From Lysobacterales bacterium UBA5700 (GTDB lineage Bacteria > Pseudomonadota > Gammaproteobacteria > Xanthomonadales > Xanthomonadaceae), in NCBI GenBank assembly GCA_002420085.1, contig DIHI01000003.1, positions 9,058 through 21,149 on the forward strand: 12,092 nucleotides of DNA, read 5' to 3'. The notes below the pieces were generated by a model. It did no database searches, was not told the origin of the DNA, and saw nothing but the letters and a program-made list of their open reading frames with translations. Below are positions 1-7,800 of the stretch, in pieces. Within the stretch, counting starts at the first letter, position 1; each line of letters begins with the position of its first letter. Position numbers and translations under genes: made by a program.

Positions 1-371
1 CCGAACCAGCCGCAGGCGACCAGGCCGCGCAGAACCGCTGGCAATTTCGCACCCCGGGTGCCGAACGAGGCACGCAGCAGGACCGGAAACGGAATGCCGT
101 GCTTGGTGCCGGCATGGCCGATCAGCAGCATCGGCACCAGGACGATCAGATTGCCGAGGAAGATGGTGAGCACCGCCTGGGTCAGCGACATGCCCTCGGC
201 AACCAGGCCGGCGGCCAGCATGTAGCTCGGTACGCAGACCACCATGCCGACCCACAGCGCGGCGATCGCTGGCCAGCCCCAGGTGCGTTGTTCGGGTGGA
301 GTGGGCAGCAGGTCGTCATTGACCAGATCGGCGTCGCCGGCTGGCAGGTTGGCGTGTGGCTGTGCGTTCAT
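1..371 (-). CDS. NCS1-family nucleobase/hydantoin:cation symporter, N-terminal part (cut by window edge)
   Basis: Reading the minus strand from the ATG at 371-369 gives 123 residues before the left edge. The protein opens with a soluble leader holding NDDLLPT (18-24) and RTW (29-31), the usual NCS1 entry motif. Two hydrophobic segments follow (about 34-56 and 66-86), then the NCS1 signature GHAGTKHGIPFPVLLRASFG (85-104) and the start of the third helix with VACGWFG (118-124). In the family model Mhp1 the Trp of GWFG stacks on the ring of the substrate; equating W122 with it is inference. NCS1 proteins import uracil, thymine, cytosine, allantoin or hydantoins with Na+ or H+ across the inner membrane. 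It lies 116 bases after preA on the same strand, so uptake of a pyrimidine or dihydropyrimidine for PreTA is the likeliest job; exact substrate unknown. No strong Shine-Dalgarno is visible. The remainder (roughly 350 residues in the family) lies outside the window. Confidence 0.9.
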   Translation of the reverse strand, partial: MNAQPHANLPAGDADLVNDDLLPTPPEQRTWGWPAIAALWVGMVVCVPSYMLAAGLVAEGMSLTQAVLTIFLGNLIVLVPMLLIGHAGTKHGIPFPVLLRASFGTRGAKLPAVLRGLVACGWF

Positions 372-452
372 GGGCCGTGCTCAGTGGGCGACTTTCTGTG
401 AGGTTCCGTTTCGACCGGTGCGGCGGGAGGGTCGGGCCACCCCGCTCCCCTG

Positions 453-468
453 CCGAGGCCATCCTCGG
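453..468. other. Small perfect hairpin between preA and the transporter gene
   Basis: CCGAGG-CCAT-CCTCGG is a 6-bp perfect stem with a 4-base loop, in the 116-base gap that separates preA (ends 488) from the transporter start (371). No T-run follows on the minus strand, so it does not look like an intrinsic terminator of the operon. It could slow or process the transcript between the two genes. The gap otherwise shows nothing recognisable. Stems this short arise by chance in GC-rich DNA. Confidence 0.3.
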
Positions 469-487
469 GTGTTTCTGAATCCCGCGT

Positions 488-1747
488 TCACCGTTGCGGA
501 TTGTTCGGATGCGTGGTCCAGTTGCGGTAGCGGCTGCCATCGTCCACCCGCTGCATGGTGATGCAGCCATCTACCGGACAGACGTGCATGCACAGGTTGC
601 AGCCGACGCATTCGCTATCGACGACCTCGAAGTGGCGCTGGCCGTCCTTCTGGCTGAGGATCGCCTGGTGGGCGGTGTCCTCGCAGGCGATGTGGCACAG
701 GCCGCACTTGATGCACAGATCCTGATCGATGCGCGCCTTGATGTCGTAGTCGAGGTTGAGGAACTGCCAGTCGGTGACGTTCGGGACGGCACGGCCGACC
801 ACGTCGCCCAGGGTCGCGTAGCCCTTGCTGTCCATCCAGTTGGACAGGCCGGCGGTCATGTCCTCGACGATCCGGAAACCGTAGTGCATGGCGGCGGTGC
901 AGACCTGCACCGAGCCGGCGCCGAGGGCGAGAAATTCGGCGGCGTCGCGCCAGGTGCCGATGCCGCCGATGCCGGAAATCGGCTTGCCTCGGGTGGCAGG
1001 GTCACGGGCGATCTCGGCGACCATGTTGAGGGCGATCGGTTTGACCGCCGGGCCGCAATAGCCGCCGTGGGTGCCCTTGCCATCGACGGTCGGGGTGGGC
1101 GCCATCAGGTCGAGATCGACGCTGACGATCGAGTTGATGGTGTTGATCAGGGAGACCGCGTCAGCGCCGCCACGAAAGGCGGCTCGGGCCGGATGGCGGA
1201 TATCGGTGATGTTGGGGGTGAGCTTGACGATGCAGGGCAGGCGGGAATGCTGCTTGACCCAGCGCGCGACCATTTCGATGTAGTCGGGCACCTGACCGAC
1301 CGCCGAGCCCATGCCACGCTCGGACATGCCATGCGGGCAGCCGAAGTTGAGTTCGACCGCGTCGGCGCCGGTGTCCTCGACCTGGTGCAGGATGGTTCTC
1401 CAGGCGTCTTCCTCGCATGGCACCATCAACGAGACGATCATGGCGCGATCGGGCCAGTCGCGCTTGATCTGGCGAATCTCGGCGAGATTGGTGGCCAACG
1501 GGCGGTCGGTGATCAGTTCGATGTTGTTGAGACCGGCGATCCGCTGGCCGTTGAGCTTGACCGCGCCGTAGCGCGAACTGACATTGACTACCGGCGGGTC
1601 GAGGCCGAGGGTCTTCCAGACCACACCACCCCAACCGGCCTCGAAGGCACGATTGACGTTGTACGCCTTGTCGGTGGGTGGAGCGGAGGCGAGCCAGAAC
1701 GGATTCGGCGAGTGGATGCCGGCGAAATTGCAACGAAGATCGGCCAT
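488..1747 (-). CDS. preA: NAD-dependent dihydropyrimidine dehydrogenase subunit PreA
   Basis: This 419-residue protein is the catalytic subunit of bacterial dihydropyrimidine dehydrogenase, which reduces uracil and thymine to 5,6-dihydropyrimidines in the cytoplasm, the first step of reductive pyrimidine breakdown. Residues 1 to about 325 form the FMN-binding dihydroorotate-dehydrogenase-like barrel. NFGCPHG (134-140) carries the presumed catalytic Cys137, aligned by me with Cys671 of mammalian DPD; KLTPNITDI (175-183) and the GGIGTW turn (261-266) are further family motifs. The C-terminus holds two 4Fe-4S ferredoxin motifs: Cys345, 348, 351, 355 and Cys380, 383, 386, 390. All expected cysteines are present. 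Start: ATG at 1747 with AGGA at 1756-1759, 8 bases upstream; the N-terminus MADLRCNFAG fits the family. It follows preT by 68 bases on the same strand and should form a PreT-PreA complex. The length is normal for PreA. Confidence 0.96.
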   Translation of the reverse strand: MADLRCNFAGIHSPNPFWLASAPPTDKAYNVNRAFEAGWGGVVWKTLGLDPPVVNVSSRYGAVKLNGQRIAGLNNIELITDRPLATNLAEIRQIKRDWPDRAMIVSLMVPCEEDAWRTILHQVEDTGADAVELNFGCPHGMSERGMGSAVGQVPDYIEMVARWVKQHSRLPCIVKLTPNITDIRHPARAAFRGGADAVSLINTINSIVSVDLDLMAPTPTVDGKGTHGGYCGPAVKPIALNMVAEIARDPATRGKPISGIGGIGTWRDAAEFLALGAGSVQVCTAAMHYGFRIVEDMTAGLSNWMDSKGYATLGDVVGRAVPNVTDWQFLNLDYDIKARIDQDLCIKCGLCHIACEDTAHQAILSQKDGQRHFEVVDSECVGCNLCMHVCPVDGCITMQRVDDGSRYRNWTTHPNNPQR

Positions 1748-1815
1748 GTCGGTGTTCCTGGGTGTCCTTGCGGGCGCGTGCGGGCTGCGCTGGCGGAGTG
1801 CTGCGAGGGCGCTGG

Positions 1816-3186
1816 CTAAGCGGTCAGCGCGCGATGGATGCTGGCGGCGGCACGCTTGCCGTCCTCGACCGCCTGGACGGTGAGATCCTGCTTGCCGACC
1901 AGGTGTTCGGCGCTGATGCAGTCACCGCCCGCCCAGACGCCGGCCACACGGGTGCGATACTCGGCATCGACCCGGATGCGGCCATTGCCATCGGCATTGA
2001 CCAGGGTCGGACCGTCACCGGCCAGGCCATCCGGAGCGAAGCTCTGACCGATCGCCTTGAGCACGCTGTCGGCAGCCAGGGTCAGTCGGTCGCCGGTCCC
2101 AACCAGACGGCCCGCATCATCGAGTCGGGTGTATTCGAGTTCGATGCCGCTCAACTGGCCGCCCTCGGTCAGCAACCGGTGCGGCCGCAGCCAATGCAGC
2201 AGGGTGACGCCTTCGGACTTGGCGAAGTCCTGCTCGGCCGGCGTAGCACTCATCGACTCGGGGCCGCGCCGGTAGACCAGGGTGACCTGTTCGGCGCCCA
2301 GGCGTTTGCTCTGGACGGCAGCGTCGATGGCGGTATTGCCACCGCCGATGACCACCACCCGACGACCGACCGGCAGGGCCGACAGGTCCGGGCTTTGTCG
2401 CAGATCGGCGATGAACCTGACGGCATCGTACACGCCGGGGCTGTCCTCGCCATCGAGGCCGAGGGCATTGACCGCAGCCAGGCCGAGACCGAGGAACACA
2501 GCGTGGTAGTCGCGCCGCAGATCGGCGAGGTGCAGGTCATCGCCGAGCCGTCGGTCGGTGTGGATGACGATGCCACCGATCGACAGCAGCCAGTCGATCT
2601 CGCGCTGGGCGAAGTCCGGCACCTTGTAGGCAGCGATACCGTACTCATTGAGCCCACCCGGCTTGGCGCGGGCGTCGAAGATGTCGATCTGGTGGCCGTG
2701 CCTGGCCAGCGCGTGGGCACAGGCAAGACCGGCCGGACCGGCGCCGACCACAGCGATCCGCCGGCCGGTTTCCGCTGCCCGGGTGAACAACTGCGCGCCA
2801 TCACGATAGACCCAATCGGTGGCATAACGCTGCAAGGCACCGATCCGGATCGGGCTGTCGCCCTCGGCATTGCGCACGCAATCACCCTCGCACAGGATTT
2901 CGGTCGGGCAGACCCGGGCACACATGCCACCGAGGATGTTGGCGCTCAGGATCGCCTGCGCTGCACCACGCTGGTCCTCGCTGGCGATGCGCTTGATGAA
3001 GCGCGGAATCTCGATCCCGGTCGGGCACGCCTGGATGCAGGGCGCGTCATAGCAGTAGTAGCAGCGATTGGCTTCGATCAGCGCGGCCTGGCGATCGAGC
3101 GGTGCCTCGACCTCACCAAAGTTGCGCGCCAACACCTCGGGCGGGAGCCGTCCGGCGGCGATGTCCCCTGTGGCTTTTCGTGTCAT
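1816..3186 (-). CDS. preT: NAD-dependent dihydropyrimidine dehydrogenase subunit PreT
   Basis: This is the electron-input subunit that takes electrons from NADH through FAD and Fe-S centres to PreA. It belongs to the glutamate-synthase-small-chain-like oxidoreductases. From the ATG at 3186 it has 456 residues. The N-terminal double-cluster domain has Cys42, 45, 50, 54 and Cys89, 93, 99, 103. The FAD Rossmann motif VVGAGPAG lies at 146-153 and the NAD(P)-binding motif VVIGGGNTAID at 278-288. A late AGGDC segment (419-423) is the usual second FAD contact. Start choice: the frame is open to a TTG at 3252, but ATG 3186 has a good Shine-Dalgarno (3193-3197) and the extra 22 residues would be encoded by an intergenic repeat with a basic, unconserved-looking sequence. 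It stops with TAG 68 bases before preA, and the two genes form an operon. What remains unclear is only NAD versus NADP use. Confidence 0.94.
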   Translation of the reverse strand: MTRKATGDIAAGRLPPEVLARNFGEVEAPLDRQAALIEANRCYYCYDAPCIQACPTGIEIPRFIKRIASEDQRGAAQAILSANILGGMCARVCPTEILCEGDCVRNAEGDSPIRIGALQRYATDWVYRDGAQLFTRAAETGRRIAVVGAGPAGLACAHALARHGHQIDIFDARAKPGGLNEYGIAAYKVPDFAQREIDWLLSIGGIVIHTDRRLGDDLHLADLRRDYHAVFLGLGLAAVNALGLDGEDSPGVYDAVRFIADLRQSPDLSALPVGRRVVVIGGGNTAIDAAVQSKRLGAEQVTLVYRRGPESMSATPAEQDFAKSEGVTLLHWLRPHRLLTEGGQLSGIELEYTRLDDAGRLVGTGDRLTLAADSVLKAIGQSFAPDGLAGDGPTLVNADGNGRIRVDAEYRTRVAGVWAGGDCISAEHLVGKQDLTVQAVEDGKRAAASIHRALTA

Positions 3187-3192
3187 GCCTTG

Positions 3193-3197
3193 TCCTT
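3193..3197 (-). promoter_or_regulatory. Ribosome binding site that fixes the preT start
   Basis: Minus-strand AAGGA lies 6 bases ahead of the ATG at 3186-3184. It selects this ATG over the in-frame TTG at 3252-3250, which lies inside the repeat and has no comparable site. Confidence 0.6.
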
Positions 3198-3212
3198 GCC
3201 GACCTGGTTTTC

Positions 3213-3289
3213 GTCGTACCCGGTGCCGACGGCAACCGGGCGTGTTCGGCAACGCTACACCATCACGGCGCCCGGCGAAATGCCCCGGC
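3213..3289 (-). repeat. Intergenic repeat, copy A (leader of preT)
   Basis: This stretch matches 4138-4211. The core 3233-3267 agrees with 4156-4190 at 34 of 35 bases, and the flanks match less well with small gaps. At the preT-proximal end a hairpin forms: CCCGG (3219-3223) pairs with CCGGG (3236-3240), and inside it TGCC (3224-3227) pairs with GGCA (3231-3234) around a 3-base loop. The hairpin ends about 32 bases before the preT ATG, so it would lie in the 5' leader or promoter of the pyrimidine operon. There is no T-run after it on the minus strand. It could be a dispersed REP-type element, a remnant of a miniature mobile element, or a shared regulatory site. I do not recognise the family. 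Confidence 0.75.
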
Positions 3290-3312
3290 GGCAGTCGTTC
3301 GGATCAACGGCT

Positions 3313-3380
3313 CCGGCACATGCCTGGACCCGTGCCGGTCGAACCAGCGCGCGCTGGATCGCGCTTCGTTCGCGATTTTT
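3313..3380. other. Cluster of three palindromes after phyH
   Basis: Three inverted repeats lie in the gap downstream of phyH (which ends at 3400). CCGGCAC (3313-3319) pairs with GTGCCGG (3332-3338) over a 12-base loop. CCAGCGCGCGCTGG (3344-3357) is a perfect 14-bp palindrome. ATCGCG (3358-3363) pairs with CGCGAT (3371-3376) over a 7-base loop, and on the plus strand it runs into TTTT (3377-3380), as an intrinsic terminator would. On the minus strand, the direction of every gene here, the T-run is on the wrong side. The region may mark the end of the phyH transcript or block antisense transcription. The rest of the gap 3187-3399 holds repeat copy A and no gene. Confidence 0.45.
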
Positions 3381-3399
3381 CGAGATCCACCGCTGGAGC

Positions 3400-4065
3400 C
3401 TACGGGTCGAACCGCTCATGGGTGTCCATCCGGACGTTGCGCAGATGGGCCGTTGCGAGGTGCGCAGCATGGCGCGGTTCCGCGAAATAGCCGATCAGGA
3501 TGGAGCGGCGCCGCGCGCCAGTGCGGTTGATACTGGCTGCGTGCAGGAGGTCGGCGTCGAACACCAGGATGTCGCCAGCGGTGCCCGTCAGTTGGATCGC
3601 ACGCGATTCGTCGCCGCAATCGAGCGGCGGCGCGTCCGGCGCGGGGCGATGGCTGCCGGGCACGAGGCGGGTCGCGCCGTTCTCAGGCCCGAAATCGTCG
3701 AAGAACGCCAGCGCGTTCACCGTATCCCCAGGCCGCTGTGCCGACCGATCACGATGCAGGCTCTGCTGGCCGCCGCCCGCGAGCGGTTCACGTCCCTCGA
3801 CCTGCGCGAGGAAGAATCGTTCACCGATCAATGCGCCGACCACGCTCAACAGTGCAGGCAACCGGCAGACGGCCTGCACCCTCGAATCGAGATCCAACTG
3901 CGAATGGCGCCAATCCGCGCCGCGCGGCACCGGCCATTGGTCCGAGGATATGACGCCGGCATCGAACGTGGCGCGAAGCGCTTCGAGCCATTCGGCCGGA
4001 ATCGCCTGGCGAAGCAGGGCGTAGCCGTCGCGGTGCAGGTGTTGGCGGTCGATCACGGACGTCAT
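3400..4065 (-). CDS. Phytanoyl-CoA dioxygenase (PhyH) family Fe(II)/2-oxoglutarate oxygenase
   Basis: This 221-residue protein looks like a non-haem iron oxygenase that uses 2-oxoglutarate and O2 to hydroxylate a small molecule. The PhyH fold is supported by an N-terminal FxxxGYALLRQAIP-like opening (HLHRDGYALLRQAI), the metal motif LHRD with His104 and Asp106, the turn ENGATRLVPGSHR (128-140), GDILVFDADLLHAAS with the distal iron ligand His175, and Arg185-187, one of which should bind 2-oxoglutarate. All iron ligands are present, so it is probably active. The substrate cannot be told; PhyH relatives act on ectoine, fatty acyl chains, secondary metabolites and quorum signals. Start: ATG at 4065 is preferred; an in-frame GTG at 4074 adds three residues, and neither has a strong Shine-Dalgarno. 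It stands alone between two operons, with a repeat copy on each side, and no obvious functional link to PreTA. Confidence 0.88.
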   Translation of the reverse strand: MTSVIDRQHLHRDGYALLRQAIPAEWLEALRATFDAGVISSDQWPVPRGADWRHSQLDLDSRVQAVCRLPALLSVVGALIGERFFLAQVEGREPLAGGGQQSLHRDRSAQRPGDTVNALAFFDDFGPENGATRLVPGSHRPAPDAPPLDCGDESRAIQLTGTAGDILVFDADLLHAASINRTGARRRSILIGYFAEPRHAAHLATAHLRNVRMDTHERFDP

Positions 4066-4137
4066 GGCACTCACGATGAGCCGTCACCGTTCGCCGACTG
4101 CATGGGCCTGGCGATGACGGCGGTAGATGCTGCCTGG

Positions 4138-4211
4138 GTCGTGCCCGGCGGGAGTCAACCGGGCGTGTTCGGCCACGCTACACCATCACGACGCCGCTCG
4201 GAATGCCCGGC
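4138..4211 (-). repeat. Intergenic repeat, copy B (upstream of phyH)
   Basis: This is the partner of copy A at 3213-3289, in the same orientation. The core 4156-4190 differs from copy A at a single base. At the phyH-proximal end GCCCGG (4143-4148) pairs with CCGGGC (4159-4164) over a 10-base loop; the stem is conserved while the interior differs from copy A. The hairpin ends about 77 bases before the phyH start at 4065 and about 80 bases after the stop of the preceding gene (4244). It could therefore act in the phyH leader, at the end of the surface-protein operon, or simply be a dispersed element. No T-run follows. The gap 4066-4243 holds nothing else that looks coding. Confidence 0.75.
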
Positions 4212-4223
4212 AGCATGTCCGGA

Positions 4224-4248
4224 TCCGATCAGGACGGGTCCGATCAGG
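4224..4248. repeat. 10-bp direct repeat spanning a stop codon
   Basis: TCCGATCAGG occurs at 4224-4233 and again at 4239-4248, a period of 15 bases. The second copy contains the TGA stop (4246-4244) of the 200-residue gene. It may be a slippage product or chance. Confidence 0.4.
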
Positions 4249-4846
4249 GCGCGGGTGTCCGACAGTCTGCGGCAGCCGCTTCGGCCCGGCCGATCAGATC
4301 CTCGGCGATCGCGACATAGGGTGCGGCGTGGCGCCACTTGAACTGGCCGTATTCGTTGCCGGCATGGACCAGTTCGACTTCAGCGCAGGCGATCAGGGCG
4401 GTGGCGCAGGTTCGGCCGGCGGTCTGATCAACGTCCTGCAGGCGGCGCCACAGGTCTGGCCGCAACGGGCGATCGAGGCCGATCAGCGGAGTTTTCCGCT
4501 CCGGTTCGCTGCCCTGCTCCATCGCCTCGATCAGGCGGGCGGCCTCGCCCAGGGCGCGCTCGGGAAAGTCGCTGCGGTCGTTGCGGGTGTATTCGTGGAA
4601 GGCGGCATCGAGCCAGCACTGGGCCTTGGCGAGGCTGTAGTCGGTCAGTGCGCGGCCACTGCCGGCGACCGCTTCGATGCGCTCCTGCCAGGACTCGAAG
4701 GTGCGGTGATCGGCATGAATGCGTTCGTCGCTGATGCGCTGCTCGGGCGGGGTCAGTTCGGTCGCCGGGCTGCTGCCCGGAAGGCCGAGGCCGAAGGCGG
4801 CGGCGAGTGCGGCGATGCCGAGAAGCGGGTTTGGGCGATGATCCAT
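4244..4846 (-). CDS. Exported protein resembling the N-terminal domain of Xanthomonadales-type OmpA-family proteins; OmpA domain absent
   Basis: The 200 residues begin with a weak-looking signal peptide (about 1-29: hydrophobic stretch LLGIAALAAAFGLGLPG, cleavage perhaps near SPATE), so it is probably periplasmic. The rest is predicted helical: FESWQERIEAV (50-60), LAKAQCWLDAAFHEYTRND (72-90), a Leu/Glu-rich helix (97-111), DLWRRLQ (131-137) and the C-terminal AEVELVHAGNEYGQFKWRHA (155-174), then PYVAIAEDL. This pattern matches, from memory, the N-terminal region of OmpA-family proteins encoded beside DUF11 surface proteins. Those continue into a peptidoglycan-binding OmpA domain, but here translation stops after the helices. 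Cysteines are at 77, 147, 154 and 195. AGGAG (4853-4857) overlaps the stop of the upstream gene and lies 6 bases before the ATG, so translation is probably coupled. Likely role: periplasmic partner of the barrel protein; this is inference. Confidence 0.8.
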   Translation of the reverse strand: MDHRPNPLLGIAALAAAFGLGLPGSSPATELTPPEQRISDERIHADHRTFESWQERIEAVAGSGRALTDYSLAKAQCWLDAAFHEYTRNDRSDFPERALGEAARLIEAMEQGSEPERKTPLIGLDRPLRPDLWRRLQDVDQTAGRTCATALIACAEVELVHAGNEYGQFKWRHAAPYVAIAEDLIGRAEAAAADCRTPAP

Positions 4847-4855
4847 GGCTGACTC

Positions 4856-7800
4856 CTAGCGGTCCGCCGATCCGTGCGGATCGGACTTGAACAGGGTTTC
4901 GTCGAACTTGAAGCGCAGTCGGATGAACACGCCGCGCTGGGTGTATTCGTAGCCGGTCAGGTCGGCGTCGCCCTCGAAGCCGGCCCAGTTGTAGCCGAGT
5001 GACAGCCACAGGTTTTCGCTGAGCAGGCGGCCGAGTTCGAGGCCATAGGCGTACTGGCGGGCGCCGTCGTCATCGCCGAACAGGCTGCCGAGCACGCCGA
5101 TGTCCCATTTCTCGGTGATGTCGTAGACGACGCGACCGGACAGCAGCAGGGCGCGGAAGCTGTCGTCGAGGCTGTCGTCGCTGTCTGGCCGGACAAAACG
5201 GTCACGCTGGAGCTTGCCGGCGATCCGTCCGGTCAGCCACCAGGGCCGCGATGGGTGCCAATCGCTGTGGGCGGAGACGATGTGGGCACGCACGCGGAAA
5301 TCGCCGCCGGTCGGGCTGGTCACCGGGGCCGGAGGCAGGCCGCCGAGCGCGAGGCCACTGCGGTCGTTCTCCAGTTTGTACTCGTAGCGAGCCAGGGCAT
5401 TGACCCGGTTGCGATCGTTGTCGCGGTAGGCCAGGCCGATCTGGCTGCGATTCTGCAAGACGTCGCCACGCGCGGCGTAGTCGGTCAGCAGCAGGTAGTT
5501 GCGGCCGAGCAGGGTCCAGTCGCGATCCAACGCGCGGGCGACGGTAACCTGCCAGAGCGCGGTGTCGAAACGCTCGTCGTCGGGGGTGTCGTCGACATCG
5601 CCGCTGCGCCGCAGTTCGATCCGGGTGGAGCCGCGCCAGAGCGGGTTGGCGGTGTAGTCGATGCCGAAGAACACGCCGGTGGCATCGCCGCTGCGGCCGG
5701 TGATGACATTGACGTGTTCGGCACCGGCGGTCAGGCGCAGGCCCTCGTCGATGTCCCAACCGGTGCGCACGCCGGAGGCGGCCTGGATGTCGCGACCGCT
5801 GATGGCATCGCGCAGCCGGTATTCGCCATAGACCTGGGTGTCGCGCAGGTAGGTCTGTTCGGTGCCGAACACGAAGGCGTCGGCGCGGTTGTCACCGTCG
5901 GCGATTGCCAGCGGGCCGATCAGGCCGGTCTGGGTTTCGTATCGAGCATAGACCCGCTGGCGTTCACGCAGGCGCCAATCGGCACCCAGTGCGTAGCGTT
6001 CGCGATCGCGGCCGCCGACATCGGTTTCGGCTTCGGCGGCGAGATCGAGCCGGTCGCTGACCCGGTAGCCGAGGCCGAGGTGGATGGTCTCGCTGTTGAG
6101 TCGAGTGCCGACCGGTAGACCGCTGCCCGTTCCGCCAGCCAGTCCGTTGTTGATCGCCGGCAGGCCGCTGATCGGGTCGATCGCCTGCTGACCGAAGCCG
6201 AGCGCGCCGCCGGCCGCGCCGGTGGCGACACTGCCGAGCAGGCCGTTGCGATCCGAGAACGGTGTGCCCAGGAAGCTGTTGAGCCGGCCGGTGGTCTCGT
6301 CGAGCGCCCGCGCGCCAACGTTCAGACTGAGCCGCTCACTGGCCTGGATGCGGGCGCCAGCGCCGACGGCGGTGCGATGGCCGCCCGCTTCGGAGCGGTC
6401 CTCGCTGCGCAGGGCTTCGGCATACAGGCGCACCCGTTCGCTGGCTTGCAGGCCGAGGTCGGCGCTGTACTCGGCACGGCCACCGTACAGTGGTGAGGAA
6501 GGGTTGTTGAACTCGGGGTCGGAGCGGCCGGCGTACAGGCGGGCATCGAAGACCTCGCCCTGATGGTCGAATTCCAAGCGCCAGGCATTGCCGGCGATGC
6601 TGCCGCTGCGCTGTTCGAGGGCGCCGAAAGTGCGGTTGATCGGGTTGGTGTTGATCTCGCCTTCGCTGCGCGCCCACTCGCCGACCAGGGCGGTGCGCGG
6701 TCCGAGCCGGACGCTGGCATTGGCACTGGCCAACTCGAAACCGGCGAACGGATTCTCGTCCTTGACGTAGCTGCCGCCGACGTCCAGCCAGGACAGCAGG
6801 CGCAATTCGCCATCGCCGCCATAGACCCAGAACTGTCCGCCGCCTTGATCGACCTCGTAGCTCACCCGCAGCGATTGCGGGTTGAGTTCGGCATCGAAGG
6901 CATGCAGGAAGCGGGTCAGCACGATCCGTCCGGAGAACGGTTCGAACACGTAGTCGGCGAACCGCACCAGCGGCTGCACGGCCAGGATGCGCGAGGGCTG
7001 GTCGCGATCGCGGACGATCACCTCCACCCGCTCGCTGCCTTCCAGCACGGCGTTGTTGCGCAGGCCGTAGGGGCCGCTGCCCTGGCTCTGGAATTCCTCG
7101 ACCACCTGTCGCAATGAGTCGCGGAAGGCGAACACATTGCCGCGTGCCCGTTCGGTTTCCTTGTGCAGGTACAGGCCGGTGGCGGTGCGGTTGTAGGTGC
7201 CCAGGCTGCGGGCACGTGGCGCACCTTCGCCGGTATGGCCGGACAGGGCACTGACCGCGTCACCGGTCTGGAAATCACCGTACAGCAGGTAATCGCGGCC
7301 CTTGTCGATGCGCACGTACAGGCGTTCGGCCGAGCGGGCATCGAAGCCGCGAATCGAGGCGTCGCCATAGACCGGGTAGAACTCCTCGGGGCGGATGTCG
7401 CGCAGCAGCCGGCCTCGGGTTTCCTTGTCGGAATCGTAGGCGGCGGTCAGCAGGGCATCGCCCTTGATCCGGCCCTTGAGGAAGAACGCGGCGCGGGCGG
7501 CGGCATTGGCCTTGCCGTTGTTGAAGCTGCGCTCCCAGCGGCGGATTTCCTGCTCGAAGCCATCGCCGCGCCGGGCTGGCGAAATCAGGCCAGGCCGCTT
7601 GTCGCGGAAGTTGACGATCCCTTCGATCAGGCCGACCGCGATCATTTCGCGCACGTCCGGCACGAAGGCGATCACCCCTTCGGCGCTCTGGCCACCGGCG
7701 GTGACTCGCAGCAGCACATCCTGGGGTTCGGCCGGCGCCAGCAATTCGAACTCGGCTTCGCCGTCGGTGAGCACCAGTTGTGTGCCGGGCGTGGCCCGAT

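Noticed and set aside
372..487. A small gene or promoter between preA and the transporter
   Set aside because: There is no open frame with a ribosome site and no convincing -35/-10 pair; only a short hairpin is visible.
494..1819. A 441-residue open frame on the plus strand opposite preA
   Set aside because: It is almost exactly the shadow of preA, rich in Asp/Val/Gly/Ala with no domain. The same applies to the long plus-strand frames at 5255-6118, 7163-8173 and 8281-9837 opposite the surface genes.
4143..4164. Rho-independent terminator for the surface operon
   Set aside because: The GCCCGG/CCGGGC stem has a 10-base loop and no T-run on the minus strand; a Rho-dependent end or plain repeat is as likely.
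3213..4211. phyH as the cargo of an insertion sequence or transposon bounded by the two repeats
   Set aside because: There is no transposase and no target-site duplication that I can see. The copies are direct, not inverted, with hairpins at the same end. I keep the repeats as a finding but not as a mobile element.
1678..4341. An 887-residue open frame on the plus strand
   Set aside because: It runs antisense across preT, phyH and both intergenic repeats. Its sequence is compositionally odd with no recognisable motif, while the minus strand holds complete families with all catalytic residues. It is a mirror of GC-biased third positions.
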